DNA from: an uncultured Pseudoxanthomonas sp.
Lineage (GTDB): Bacteria > Pseudomonadota > Gammaproteobacteria > Xanthomonadales > Xanthomonadaceae
Assembly (NCBI RefSeq): GCF_946886695.1
Contig: NZ_CAMPJD010000078.1
Coordinates: 1 to 10,365 of the forward strand
Direction of reading: 5' to 3'
DNA length: 10,365 bases
The notes beneath the pieces are model-generated. The model searched no databases, was not told the DNA's origin, and saw nothing but the letters and a program-made list of their open reading frames with translations. The position numbers were made by a program, and so were the translations under genes. The first letter of the stretch is position 1, and every line of letters begins with the position of its first letter. Of the stretch, positions 1-6,461 are shown piece by piece.

Positions 1-167
1 CCGGCCTGATCTTCGGCATCGAGAAGGGGTACGACTGGCTGACCATCGGCCGCATGGGCAACCTGATGGGGGCCTTGAAAGTCGAGCACCCGGGCACCCA
101 GAACCAGCGCTTCGACTACGACGAGTTCAACGAACAGTTCAAGCAGCAGTTCGGCTATTCGCTGTAA
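1..167 (+). CDS. PfkB-family adenosine/sugar kinase, C-terminal fragment
   Basis: The window opens inside a plus-strand reading frame with codons from position 3 and a TAA at 165-167. About 54 C-terminal residues are visible. They contain the segment MGNLMGALKVEHPGTQN, then an acidic, aromatic end (FDYDEFNEQF) that finishes in QFGYSL. A small-residue helix followed by ALK and GTQN near the C-terminus is typical of the PfkB/ribokinase-fold kinases annotated as adenosine kinase in proteobacteria, which phosphorylate adenosine or a sugar with ATP in the cytoplasm. The catalytic Asp motif and the substrate-binding region lie outside the window, so substrate is an inference from remembered homologues. 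The gene is cut only by the window edge, and its end looks intact. The next gene on the same strand begins 162 bp later and probably has its own leader. Confidence 0.72.
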   Translation, partial: GLIFGIEKGYDWLTIGRMGNLMGALKVEHPGTQNQRFDYDEFNEQFKQQFGYSL

Positions 168-177
168 CCGCAACCAG

Positions 178-211
178 CGCAGCCCCGCTTCCCGCCGTGG
201 CGTTGGCTGCG
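178..211 (+). terminator. possible weak terminator hairpin after the kinase gene
   Basis: CGCAGCC (178-184) and GGCTGCG (205-211) form a perfect 7-bp GC-rich stem with a 20-nt loop, 10 bp after the kinase stop codon. No run of T follows, so this is at best a weak or Rho-assisted 3' structure. In DNA this GC-rich it could be chance. Confidence 0.25.
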
Positions 212-275
212 GCTGACACGCCTCCGGCCCGCTGGCACACTCGCGCTGCCGATGCGCAATGCGTAAGGTAAGGCC

Positions 276-301
276 GGGGAGTGGCGCTGGCGCCGGTCCC
301 C
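276..301 (+). promoter_or_regulatory. stem-loop in the diguanylate cyclase leader
   Basis: GGGGA (276-280) pairs with TCCCC (297-301), and GGCG (283-286) pairs with CGCC (291-294) around a CTGG loop. A 2x2 internal loop separates the two helices. The structure ends 28 bp before the start codon, and the ribosome-binding site (321-325) lies outside it, so direct masking of the start is not indicated. It may stabilise the mRNA or act in attenuation. I do not recognise it as a known riboswitch class. Confidence 0.3.
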
Positions 302-320
302 GCGCCGTCAGCAATCAGGC

Positions 321-325
321 AGGGG
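321..325 (+). promoter_or_regulatory. ribosome binding site of the diguanylate cyclase
   Basis: AGGGG lies 4 bp before the ATG at 330. It supports this start, because the protein's first membrane segment begins soon after and no better start is seen upstream in the frame. Confidence 0.5.
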
Positions 326-329
326 CAGC

Positions 330-1781
330 ATGGTCGGGCAGCAACGCCAACCCACTCCACGGGATCCGAGCGTTCCCGTATCCACCCTTGTCCTGCTCCG
401 TCAGTTGTCGCTCCAGGCCCTGCTGGTCGCCGTGGTGGTCTTCCTCGCCAGCGGCCTCGGCATCCTGACCCGTCCCGAAAAGCAGCTGGCCGCGTTCTGG
501 CTGACCAATGCATTGCTGTTGGGGCTGTTCGCGCGCCGTCCGGCGCTGGCGTCACCCGCCGGCTGGGCGGCCGCTGCGCTGGGCTATGTCGCGGCGGATC
601 TGCTCACCGGCACGTCGCTGCCCACCACCCTGCGCCTGACGGCGGCAAACCTGGCGGGCGTACTGGCCGGCTATCTCGTGTTCCGGCACATCCGCGAGGA
701 AGACCGCCGCCTGCAGCATCCGCTGTCCATGCTGGGGGTGCTGGCGGTATCGGCAACCGCAGCGGTGGGCGCGAGTCTGGTGGGCAGCGTGACCTCGCAC
801 GCGATGATGCGGATGGGTTTCCTGACGGCCAGCGGTTTCTGGTTTTCCGCCGAACTGGTCAGCTACGTCGCCATCCTGCCGGTCGTCCTGCTGGCTCCCG
901 CGCCCGCGGAAGCGCTTCGCGAACTCCGCGACGGACTGGACCGCGCACGCCAGCGGCCCCTCCTGCTGCTGCCACTGGTCGCGCTGGCGCTGACGATCCT
1001 GCTGGGCGTGACCATCGGGGGGCCCGGCGCCATCGCGTTCCCGGTGCCGGCGTTGCTGTGGTGCGCGTTGGCGTATCGCCTGTTCACTACGGCGGTGATC
1101 ACGGCATTGCTGTGCATGTGGACGCTGATCGCGATCGCGACGGGCCTGATCGATCTGCACTTGCAGGAGACCAGCGTGCAGCCGGTCATTTCGCTGCGCA
1201 TGGGCATGGCGCTGCTGGCGGTGGCGCCCCTCACGGTTGCCAGCGTCAATGCGATGCGCAACCGCCTGCTCGCCACCCTCAACCACACTGCCGACCACGA
1301 TGCGCTGACCAGCGCATTGAACCGCCGCGCCTTCCTGCGCCGCGGCGGCGACCTGATGGCGCAGTCCCATCGCCGCAGCGAACCTGTTGTCGCAATGATG
1401 CTGGACATCGACCACTTCAAGTCGGTCAATGATCGCCATGGGCACGCCGCGGGCGACACCGTGCTGGTGACTTTCACGCAACGGATGCGCTCGCACCTAC
1501 GCGAAGACGGTCTGTTCGGCCGGCTGGGCGGCGAGGAGTTCGCGGTGCTGATGCCGGGCGTCGACGCCGTGTCGGCCATCGCCGTGGCCGAGCGCCTGCG
1601 CGCACTCGCAGGCGAACCCATGCCGCTGGACGATGGGCGCATCCTCGACATCACGGTAAGCGTCGGTGTGTCCGCGCCCTCCAGTCCAGAGGGCGCCGAT
1701 ACGCTGGAACGGCTACTCAGCCAGGCCGACGTGGCGCTCTACCGCGCCAAGGCGATGGGGCGGAACCGGGTCGTGGCCTAG
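330..1781 (+). CDS. membrane-bound diguanylate cyclase (MASE1-like sensor + GGDEF)
   Basis: This 483-residue protein makes the second messenger c-di-GMP from two GTP. Residues ~15-310 are strongly hydrophobic, with about eight to ten likely membrane helices. The AAFWLTNALLLGLFA segment near 54-68 fits a MASE1-type integral membrane sensor. Residues ~318-483 are a GGDEF domain: DHDALTSALNRRAF entry, LDIDHFKSVNDRHGH metal/nucleotide-binding segment, and an intact active site GGEEF at residues 400-404. The usual inhibitory I-site RxxD, five residues before GGEEF, reads REDG here, so the Arg is present but the Asp is Gly. Product inhibition is therefore probably weak (inference). No EAL domain is attached, so the protein should be a synthase. 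The signal sensed is unknown. The gene converges on the lipoprotein gene with 11 bp between their stops. Confidence 0.93.
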   Translation: MVGQQRQPTPRDPSVPVSTLVLLRQLSLQALLVAVVVFLASGLGILTRPEKQLAAFWLTNALLLGLFARRPALASPAGWAAAALGYVAADLLTGTSLPTTLRLTAANLAGVLAGYLVFRHIREEDRRLQHPLSMLGVLAVSATAAVGASLVGSVTSHAMMRMGFLTASGFWFSAELVSYVAILPVVLLAPAPAEALRELRDGLDRARQRPLLLLPLVALALTILLGVTIGGPGAIAFPVPALLWCALAYRLFTTAVITALLCMWTLIAIATGLIDLHLQETSVQPVISLRMGMALLAVAPLTVASVNAMRNRLLATLNHTADHDALTSALNRRAFLRRGGDLMAQSHRRSEPVVAMMLDIDHFKSVNDRHGHAAGDTVLVTFTQRMRSHLREDGLFGRLGGEEFAVLMPGVDAVSAIAVAERLRALAGEPMPLDDGRILDITVSVGVSAPSSPEGADTLERLLSQADVALYRAKAMGRNRVVA

Positions 1782-1792
1782 GGAAGGCCGAC

Positions 1793-2530
1793 TCAATCCC
1801 ATCCCGGCATCTGGCTGCCATCCAGCCCACCGGTCTCGAACAGGGCCTTGTGCGTGCTGCCATCCTTCACCGTGAACTCGATTTCCAGCACCTTCGTCTT
1901 GCGCGCGAGACGCCACAAGGCCTCTTCATCGTCGATGAACATTGCGGTGGCTTCGTCGGTATCCGGCCGGTTTGCCGACATGCGCTTCGGTGCGGCGCCG
2001 TCGGCGACCACGGTCACCTGGCAGCGGCTGTAGCACGCCTTGGCGAAGTCGCTGGCCTGCAGCACCAGGTAGCTGCTGCGCTTCCAGGTGGGATGGTCGC
2101 GGAACACCAGTTGCACCGGCTTTGCGCCGCTGCCGTCCACGTCCACCGGCTCCTTGCTCAGCAATGCGGCCGAACGCTGCGTGCCGCCGTCGACAGCGAC
2201 TTGCGAGTAATCCCACAGGGCTTCCATCCGGCGCTGCTCGCGCGCGGCTTCAGCCTTGCCCTTCACGTCGTCCAGGCCCGGGCCGATGCGGGCAGCCGCC
2301 TCGCTCTGCGGATACTGGTCGAGCAGCGCCACGCCGTGGATACGCGCCATGTCCCAGTCGCTGGAGGCCACGGCGCTGTCGTATTTCTTCGCCAGGTCGG
2401 CCGCCTGCTGCTCGACGGCGGCGGCCTGCGCCGCGGCAGCGGCGGCGCGTTCGGCTTCGCGATCGCCGCAGGCCGAGACGGCCAGGCAGGCGATCGCCAG
2501 CAGGAGGAACTTCATTGCGTGCTTCTTCAT
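1793..2530 (-). CDS. small secreted lipoprotein of unknown function
   Basis: This 245-residue protein has a short Lys start, a hydrophobic stretch and a lipobox (LAVSAC) predicting lipidation at Cys21. Gly22-Asp23 follow. Residues ~24-50 are rich in Ala, Glu and Gln and probably helical or coiled coil. Residues ~48-105 look like TPR-type helices (AVASSDWDMARIHG, DQYPQSEAAARI). The C-terminal half contains a CxxxC pair (Cys166, Cys170) in a likely beta-rich domain, with alternating hydrophobic strands near 212-235. I recognise no family with certainty. The start is fixed by an ATGA overlap with the stop of the upstream hydrolase, implying translational coupling; a second in-frame ATG at codon 6 is the alternative. 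Its operon partners are an envelope hydrolase and an aminopeptidase lipoprotein, so an envelope role is likely, but the function is unknown. Confidence 0.85.
   Translation of the reverse strand: MKKHAMKFLLLAIACLAVSACGDREAERAAAAAAQAAAVEQQAADLAKKYDSAVASSDWDMARIHGVALLDQYPQSEAAARIGPGLDDVKGKAEAAREQRRMEALWDYSQVAVDGGTQRSAALLSKEPVDVDGSGAKPVQLVFRDHPTWKRSSYLVLQASDFAKACYSRCQVTVVADGAAPKRMSANRPDTDEATAMFIDDEEALWRLARKTKVLEIEFTVKDGSTHKALFETGGLDGSQMPGWD
2527..2530 (-). other. ATGA stop/start overlap
   Basis: The TGA of the hydrolase (2529-2527) and the ATG of the lipoprotein (2530-2528) share bases. This indicates translational coupling within one transcript and decides the lipoprotein start against the longer open frame upstream. 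Confidence 0.8.
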
Positions 2531-3504
2531 CGGGGTACGCCTCGCTGGATCAACAGGGCGACTGCGGCCGCCACCTCGTCGGGTTTTTCCATGATGGACA
2601 TGTGGCCGCAACCATCGAGTGAAACCTGTCTGGCCTGCGGCATCTTCGCGGCATACAGCGCCATCGCGCTGGGATCGATCACGCGGTCCTGCCGGCACCA
2701 CAGCAGCAGGACCGGCTGGCGGATCGAAGCAGCCGCCTCGCCTGGCAGGAAGCGTTCGTCGCTGCGTCCGATGCGGTCCAGCACCTGCTGCTCGAATGGC
2801 GCCTGCGCGGCGCGCCAGTCGATCACCGCCCGCGATGCCGGCCACGGGATGGACGGCTGCACGCCGCGATCGTGGAAGACGGTATCGAGGTAGCGCTGCA
2901 GCGACGCGGCATCGTGGACGGCGAATGGATTCTGCCCGGCCAGCACCTCGACGCCGAAGCGGTTGTCGGCGAACCGCACGCCCGCCGCATCGATCAGGCC
3001 CACGCGCGCGATGAGTTCCGGATGCCGGGCCGACGTGATCGCCACGATGCCACCACCCATCGAATGGCCGAGCAGCACGATGGGGCTGCCGTCGCGCCGG
3101 ACCTGCGCAAGGAACGCCGCCAGCCTCCCGGCCTGTGCAGAGAATCCGTAGTCCGCCCCGGCGACACGCTGGCTCTCACCCCAGCCAGGCAGGTCCGGGA
3201 TGACGAGCCGGTACCGGCCACCCAGCCGCGCCGCGAGCGGGTACCAGTTCTCCTTGCTGCCGGTGAAGCCATGCACCATGACCACCGTCGGGGCGTCGTC
3301 CGACGCTGCTTCGCGCTCGTCGTAGGCCCAGCGGTGGTCGCCGATGACGATGCGTTTCTCGGACAGCCCTACCCACGCTCCCTGCAAGGCCATCGCGGCA
3401 CGCAGCGGCGCCATCGGGTCCCGCCCTGCCCACACCACCAGTGCGCAGACAAGAACGGCCGCCCCCAGGGCGACCGTCCGTACGCGGGTCAGGCGGAGCG
3501 GCAT
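2527..3504 (-). CDS. membrane-anchored alpha/beta hydrolase (lipase/esterase-like)
   Basis: This is a 325-residue alpha/beta hydrolase. Residues ~9-26 form one hydrophobic segment after a basic N-terminus (MPLRLTRVR), so the enzyme is probably a type II inner-membrane protein facing the periplasm, or has an uncleaved signal. HGFTG (78-82) gives the oxyanion hole. GHSMGG carries the nucleophile Ser148. Asp273 (WCRQDRVIDP) and His301 (GCGHMSIMEKP) complete the triad. The layout recalls the Moraxella/Psychrobacter-type family V lipases and related carboxylesterases; the HGF..SKENW pattern supports this, but the substrate cannot be read from the sequence. It begins 3 bp after the M1 aminopeptidase stop and overlaps the lipoprotein start by 4 bp, so it is the middle gene of a three-gene operon. 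All catalytic residues are present and length is normal. Confidence 0.9.
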   Translation of the reverse strand: MPLRLTRVRTVALGAAVLVCALVVWAGRDPMAPLRAAMALQGAWVGLSEKRIVIGDHRWAYDEREAASDDAPTVVMVHGFTGSKENWYPLAARLGGRYRLVIPDLPGWGESQRVAGADYGFSAQAGRLAAFLAQVRRDGSPIVLLGHSMGGGIVAITSARHPELIARVGLIDAAGVRFADNRFGVEVLAGQNPFAVHDAASLQRYLDTVFHDRGVQPSIPWPASRAVIDWRAAQAPFEQQVLDRIGRSDERFLPGEAAASIRQPVLLLWCRQDRVIDPSAMALYAAKMPQARQVSLDGCGHMSIMEKPDEVAAAVALLIQRGVPR

Positions 3505-3507
3505 GCC

Positions 3508-5421
3508 TTACGGGCCCGCCGGTGCCTTCGCCAGCGTCGCCTCGACCGAACCCGTCGTGATCGGGTGGTAGCCCGGCCTGGCGCGCGCGAAGCTCTCGCG
3601 TGCGAAGGCCAGGCCATCCGGCGTCTTCGCCAGTTCTTCGTAGATCGGCATGATCAGCTTGCGGCGACCGACACGCTCGATGAACCTGGCAATCTCCGGA
3701 CGCGCGTCCACGTAGCCGCTGCGGATCGTCAGCGGATACCAGCGCATCGCGATCTCGCCATTGGCGGTGCCCGTGAAGTGATACGCGTCGTCGAGCTGCT
3801 TGAGCTGCTCCACCGTCAGCTTGTCGCCCATGCCCTCGATGAAGTGCACCCACTGCTGGGTGATCCAGGTGTCGGTGACCTGCGGATTCGGCAACTGGCC
3901 GCTTCCCTGCCAGGCGATGCGTGCGGTGTCGGTGCTGGAGAAGCCACGCGACTGCACCTGCGGAGCGCGTGCGGGGATGCCCGGCGCATAGACCCATTCC
4001 TGGATCTCGGCATCGCTGACCAGGTTCGGATGCTTGTCGAACAGGTTCTTCTTCGCATAGTCCAGGAACTGTTCGGTGGTGATGCTCTGGAAAGCGAAGT
4101 GGTCGAAGTAGCCGCGCAGGAAGGCGTCGAATTCCTGCCGGCCGAAACGCTCCTCCAGCATCTGCAGGAACCAGGCGCCCTTGTCGTAGGACACGGCGCT
4201 GAGCGCGTCGTCGGCATCCAGCTTCGTGCCCGGCTTCACCGCCAGCGCCTGGGTGGCCTCCGGCATCGTGCCGATGTCCTTCTTCAGGCTGTTGCGCGCG
4301 ATCGCGTATTCCATGCTGGCCTGCTCCTTGCCATACAGGGATTCGACGATGCGGTTCTCCACGTAACTGGTGAAGCCCTCGTTGAGCCAGCCGTGCTTGG
4401 CGCTGGAGAACGTCACCAGGTTGCCCGACCAGCTGTGCGCCAGCTCGTGCGCGATCAGCGAGACCAGCGTCTTGTCGCCGACGATCACGGTGGGCGTGAT
4501 GAAGCTCAGGCGCGGGTTCTCCATGCCGCCGTACGGGAACGAGGGCGGCAGCACCAGCATGTCGTAGCGGTCCCAGCGGTAGGGGCCGTACAGCTGCTCA
4601 GTGGTGGCGATCATCTTCTCGGTGTCTTCGAACTCCTTGGTGGCCTTGTCGACCATCGCCGGTTCGGCCCATACGCCACTGCGGGCGGAGATCGGCTTGA
4701 AGACAAGGTCGCCGGCGGCGATCGCCATCAGGTACGACGGGATCTTCTGCGGCATCGTGAAGGTGTAGTCGCCGTCACGCGTAGCGGCTGGATCGTTGTC
4801 GGCGCTCATCAGCACCATCACGTCCGGACGCGAGGTCACGTGCGCGCTGTAGGTGTAGCGCACCTGCGGCGTGTCCTGCAGCGGCACCCAGCTGCGCGCG
4901 TGGATCTGCTGCGACTGGCTGAACATGAAAGGCAGCTGCTTGCCTTCGGTCATCTCCGGCGTCAGCCACTGCAGGCCCGAGGCCTCCGGCGAACTGGTGT
5001 ACGCGACCCTGACCTTGGCGTTGCGGGCAGGCGTTTCGATGGTCAGCTTGCTGCCCAGCACCGCGTCCTTGGGGGCCAGCGCGTACTGCAGGGGTGCCCA
5101 GGCGCCGTTGGCCTCGCCTTCCACCTTGGAGATGGTCAGGTCGCGCGTATCCAGCACCAGCTGGGTGGCGGCCTTGTCCTTCCAGTCCAGGGTGTAGGTG
5201 GCGGTGCCGCCGATGGTCCTGGCGTCGAAGTCGACGGCGATGTCCAGCGCCAGGTCGGCGATGGCGACCTTCTGCGGTTCGGCATAGGAATGCTCGTCGC
5301 GGTCGACGACCTTCTCGATGGCGGGCTTGGGCGTGGCGGCCACGGGGGCGGATTCAGGTTCCTTGGAGCAACCGGCCACCAGCACGGCGGCGCAGGACAA
5401 CAGCAAAGCCAGTGAACGCAT
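3508..5421 (-). CDS. M1 family aminopeptidase lipoprotein, LTA4-hydrolase-like
   Basis: This 637-residue zinc aminopeptidase removes N-terminal residues from peptides. MRSLALLLSCAAVLVAGC is a lipoprotein signal with lipidation at Cys18; Ser19 at +2 suggests outer-membrane sorting. After the N-terminal beta domain (~40-240), the catalytic domain has the substrate-binding GGMEN at 298-302, HELAH with zinc ligands His325 and His329, catalytic Glu326, and the third ligand Glu348 in NEGFTSYVE. The segments GGMENPRLSFITPT and HELAHSWSGNLVT closely follow the leukotriene A4 hydrolase/ColAP branch, and the rest (~430-637) fits its helical C-terminal domain. The start at 5421 is preferred because GGAAG lies 7 bp upstream and the product then has a clean lipobox; the frame could extend to a TTG at 5454. 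It is first of three linked genes, and probably supplies periplasmic peptide trimming. Confidence 0.93.
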   Translation of the reverse strand: MRSLALLLSCAAVLVAGCSKEPESAPVAATPKPAIEKVVDRDEHSYAEPQKVAIADLALDIAVDFDARTIGGTATYTLDWKDKAATQLVLDTRDLTISKVEGEANGAWAPLQYALAPKDAVLGSKLTIETPARNAKVRVAYTSSPEASGLQWLTPEMTEGKQLPFMFSQSQQIHARSWVPLQDTPQVRYTYSAHVTSRPDVMVLMSADNDPAATRDGDYTFTMPQKIPSYLMAIAAGDLVFKPISARSGVWAEPAMVDKATKEFEDTEKMIATTEQLYGPYRWDRYDMLVLPPSFPYGGMENPRLSFITPTVIVGDKTLVSLIAHELAHSWSGNLVTFSSAKHGWLNEGFTSYVENRIVESLYGKEQASMEYAIARNSLKKDIGTMPEATQALAVKPGTKLDADDALSAVSYDKGAWFLQMLEERFGRQEFDAFLRGYFDHFAFQSITTEQFLDYAKKNLFDKHPNLVSDAEIQEWVYAPGIPARAPQVQSRGFSSTDTARIAWQGSGQLPNPQVTDTWITQQWVHFIEGMGDKLTVEQLKQLDDAYHFTGTANGEIAMRWYPLTIRSGYVDARPEIARFIERVGRRKLIMPIYEELAKTPDGLAFARESFARARPGYHPITTGSVEATLAKAPAGP

Positions 5422-5428
5422 CAGGGGA

Positions 5429-5433
5429 CTTCC
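5429..5433 (-). promoter_or_regulatory. ribosome binding site of the M1 aminopeptidase
   Basis: On the minus strand GGAAG lies 7 bp before the ATG at 5421. It selects this start over the upstream in-frame TTG at 5454, which has no comparable site and would bury the lipoprotein signal behind 11 extra residues. Confidence 0.6.
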
Positions 5434-5497
5434 AGCGATCGGGGGAAGCGGCAAGTTTACCGTGCCGCGCTGGCGTTGCCGTTGTCATGGTCCACGC

Positions 5498-5581
5498 GCG
5501 GGCCCGATGGGCGATCCGCCCGCCTTCGACTTGCCTTCAAGGCGTCGGGGCGGGGCTCGGTTTCACCAGCCGGATGGCTGG
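5498..5581 (-). other. ubiE-aminopeptidase spacer with two hairpins
   Basis: The 187-bp gap 5422-5608 has no convincing gene. It holds CCAGCC/GGCTGG (5566-5571/5576-5581, loop GGAT) starting 27 bp after the ubiE stop, and GCGGGC/GCCCGC (5498-5503/5518-5523). Neither is followed by a T run on the minus strand. They could be weak 3' structures of ubiE, and the remaining space could hold a promoter for the aminopeptidase operon. I see no clear -35/-10 pair. Confidence 0.25.
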
Positions 5582-5608
5582 CCAGCCTCTCCTGCAACGG
5601 AAACGAAC

Positions 5609-6370
5609 TCAGACCTTGTAGCCGGTGTGGATGGCCACGATGCCGGCGGAGAGGTTCTTGTGGCTCGTTCGCGCGAAGCCCGCAGCATCCATCATGCCCT
5701 GCAGCTCGGCCTGCGGCGGGTGCTTGCGGATACTCTCGGCCAGGTACTGGTAGCTGTCGGCGTCCTGCGCGAACAGCTTGCCCAGCCTCGGCAACACCTT
5801 GAACGAGTGGAAGTCGTAGACCGGCTTGAACCAGTCCACCGTGACTTCGGAAAACTCCAGCACGCGCGCCTGCCCGCCGACCTTCAGCACGCGGTGCATG
5901 TCGCGCAGCGCGGCGTCCTTGTCGGTGACGTTGCGAAGGCCGAAGGCAATGGTGACCAGGTCGAAGCTGGCGTCGGGAAATGGCAATGCCTCGGCATTGC
6001 ACTGCACGTACTCCAGGCCTTGCACCAAGCCGCGGTCGTTCATGCGGTCACGGCCCACCGACAGCATGCCGGCATTGATGTCGCCCAGCACGATCTGCCC
6101 GGTGTCGCCCACGCGATCCTTCAGCAAGGCGGCGATGTCGCCCGTGCCGCCCGCGAGGTCCAGCACGCGGTCGCCGCGCTTTACCTGGCAAGTCCCCACG
6201 AAATAGCGCTTCCACACCCGATGAATGCCGAGGCTCATCAGGTCGTTCATCAGGTCGTAGTTGCCGGCGACCGACGTGAAGACCTCGCCCACCAGCTTCT
6301 GCTTGTCCTTGGCGGCGACATCGCGGAAGCCGAAATGGGTGGTGCCGCGTTCGTAGGGGGATTCGCTCAT
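5609..6370 (-). CDS. ubiE: bifunctional ubiquinone/menaquinone C-methyltransferase UbiE
   Basis: This 253-residue class I SAM-dependent methyltransferase adds the C-methyl group to 2-polyprenyl-6-methoxy-benzoquinol (ubiquinone) and to demethylmenaquinol (menaquinone) at the cytoplasmic face of the membrane. The two UbiE family signatures are present: YDLMNDLMSLGIHRVW at residues 38-53 and RVLKVGGQARVLEFS at 160-174. SAM-binding motif I is VLDLAGGTGDIA (69-80), and an acidic residue follows strand 2 (LGDIN, ~95-99). Length and both ends (FGF..V near the start, HTGYKV at the end) are typical. The ATG at 6370 has only a poor Shine-Dalgarno (TAATCCGGCC). It is not next to ubiJ or ubiB here; it is flanked by a protease gene and the aminopeptidase operon, all on the same strand. 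Confidence 0.97.
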   Translation of the reverse strand: MSESPYERGTTHFGFRDVAAKDKQKLVGEVFTSVAGNYDLMNDLMSLGIHRVWKRYFVGTCQVKRGDRVLDLAGGTGDIAALLKDRVGDTGQIVLGDINAGMLSVGRDRMNDRGLVQGLEYVQCNAEALPFPDASFDLVTIAFGLRNVTDKDAALRDMHRVLKVGGQARVLEFSEVTVDWFKPVYDFHSFKVLPRLGKLFAQDADSYQYLAESIRKHPPQAELQGMMDAAGFARTSHKNLSAGIVAIHTGYKV

Positions 6371-6461
6371 GGCCGGATTATCGCACTACCGGCCGGACCA
6401 GCCCACGGCCTGGGTATCCACCACGTATTCGAGCAGGCCGGGCGACCCCGGCCCGGGGTAG
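6371..6461 (-). other. spacer between protease B and ubiE
   Basis: This 91-bp gap holds the 3' hairpin of the downstream protease gene (6436-6453) and must contain any separate ubiE promoter. I see no recognisable -35/-10 pair. The ubiE ribosome-binding site here is weak. Confidence 0.4.
6436..6453 (-). terminator. GC-rich hairpin after metalloprotease B
   Basis: GGCCGGG (6436-6442) and CCCGGCC (6447-6453) form a perfect 7-bp all-GC stem with a 4-nt loop (CGAC), beginning 8 bp after the stop of the metalloprotease gene. There is no T tract downstream, so classic intrinsic termination is uncertain. Position and strength still make a transcript-end or stability role likely. Confidence 0.45.

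Noticed and set aside
552..1496. Minus-strand open frame opposite the diguanylate cyclase
   Set aside because: It is Gln/Arg/His-rich without motifs, and the plus strand has a full MASE1-like plus GGDEF protein.
2531..2845. N-terminal extension of the lipoprotein frame up to 2845
   Set aside because: It would put 105 residues of hydrolase-shadow sequence before a good lipoprotein signal peptide. The ATGA junction at 2530 gives a better start.
2872..5415. Plus-strand open frame of 847 codons opposite the aminopeptidase and hydrolase genes
   Set aside because: It lies fully antisense to two genes with clear catalytic motifs. Its translation is rich in Arg, His, Gln and Val-Gly-Asp with no recognisable domain, as expected from a codon-position shadow in GC-rich DNA.
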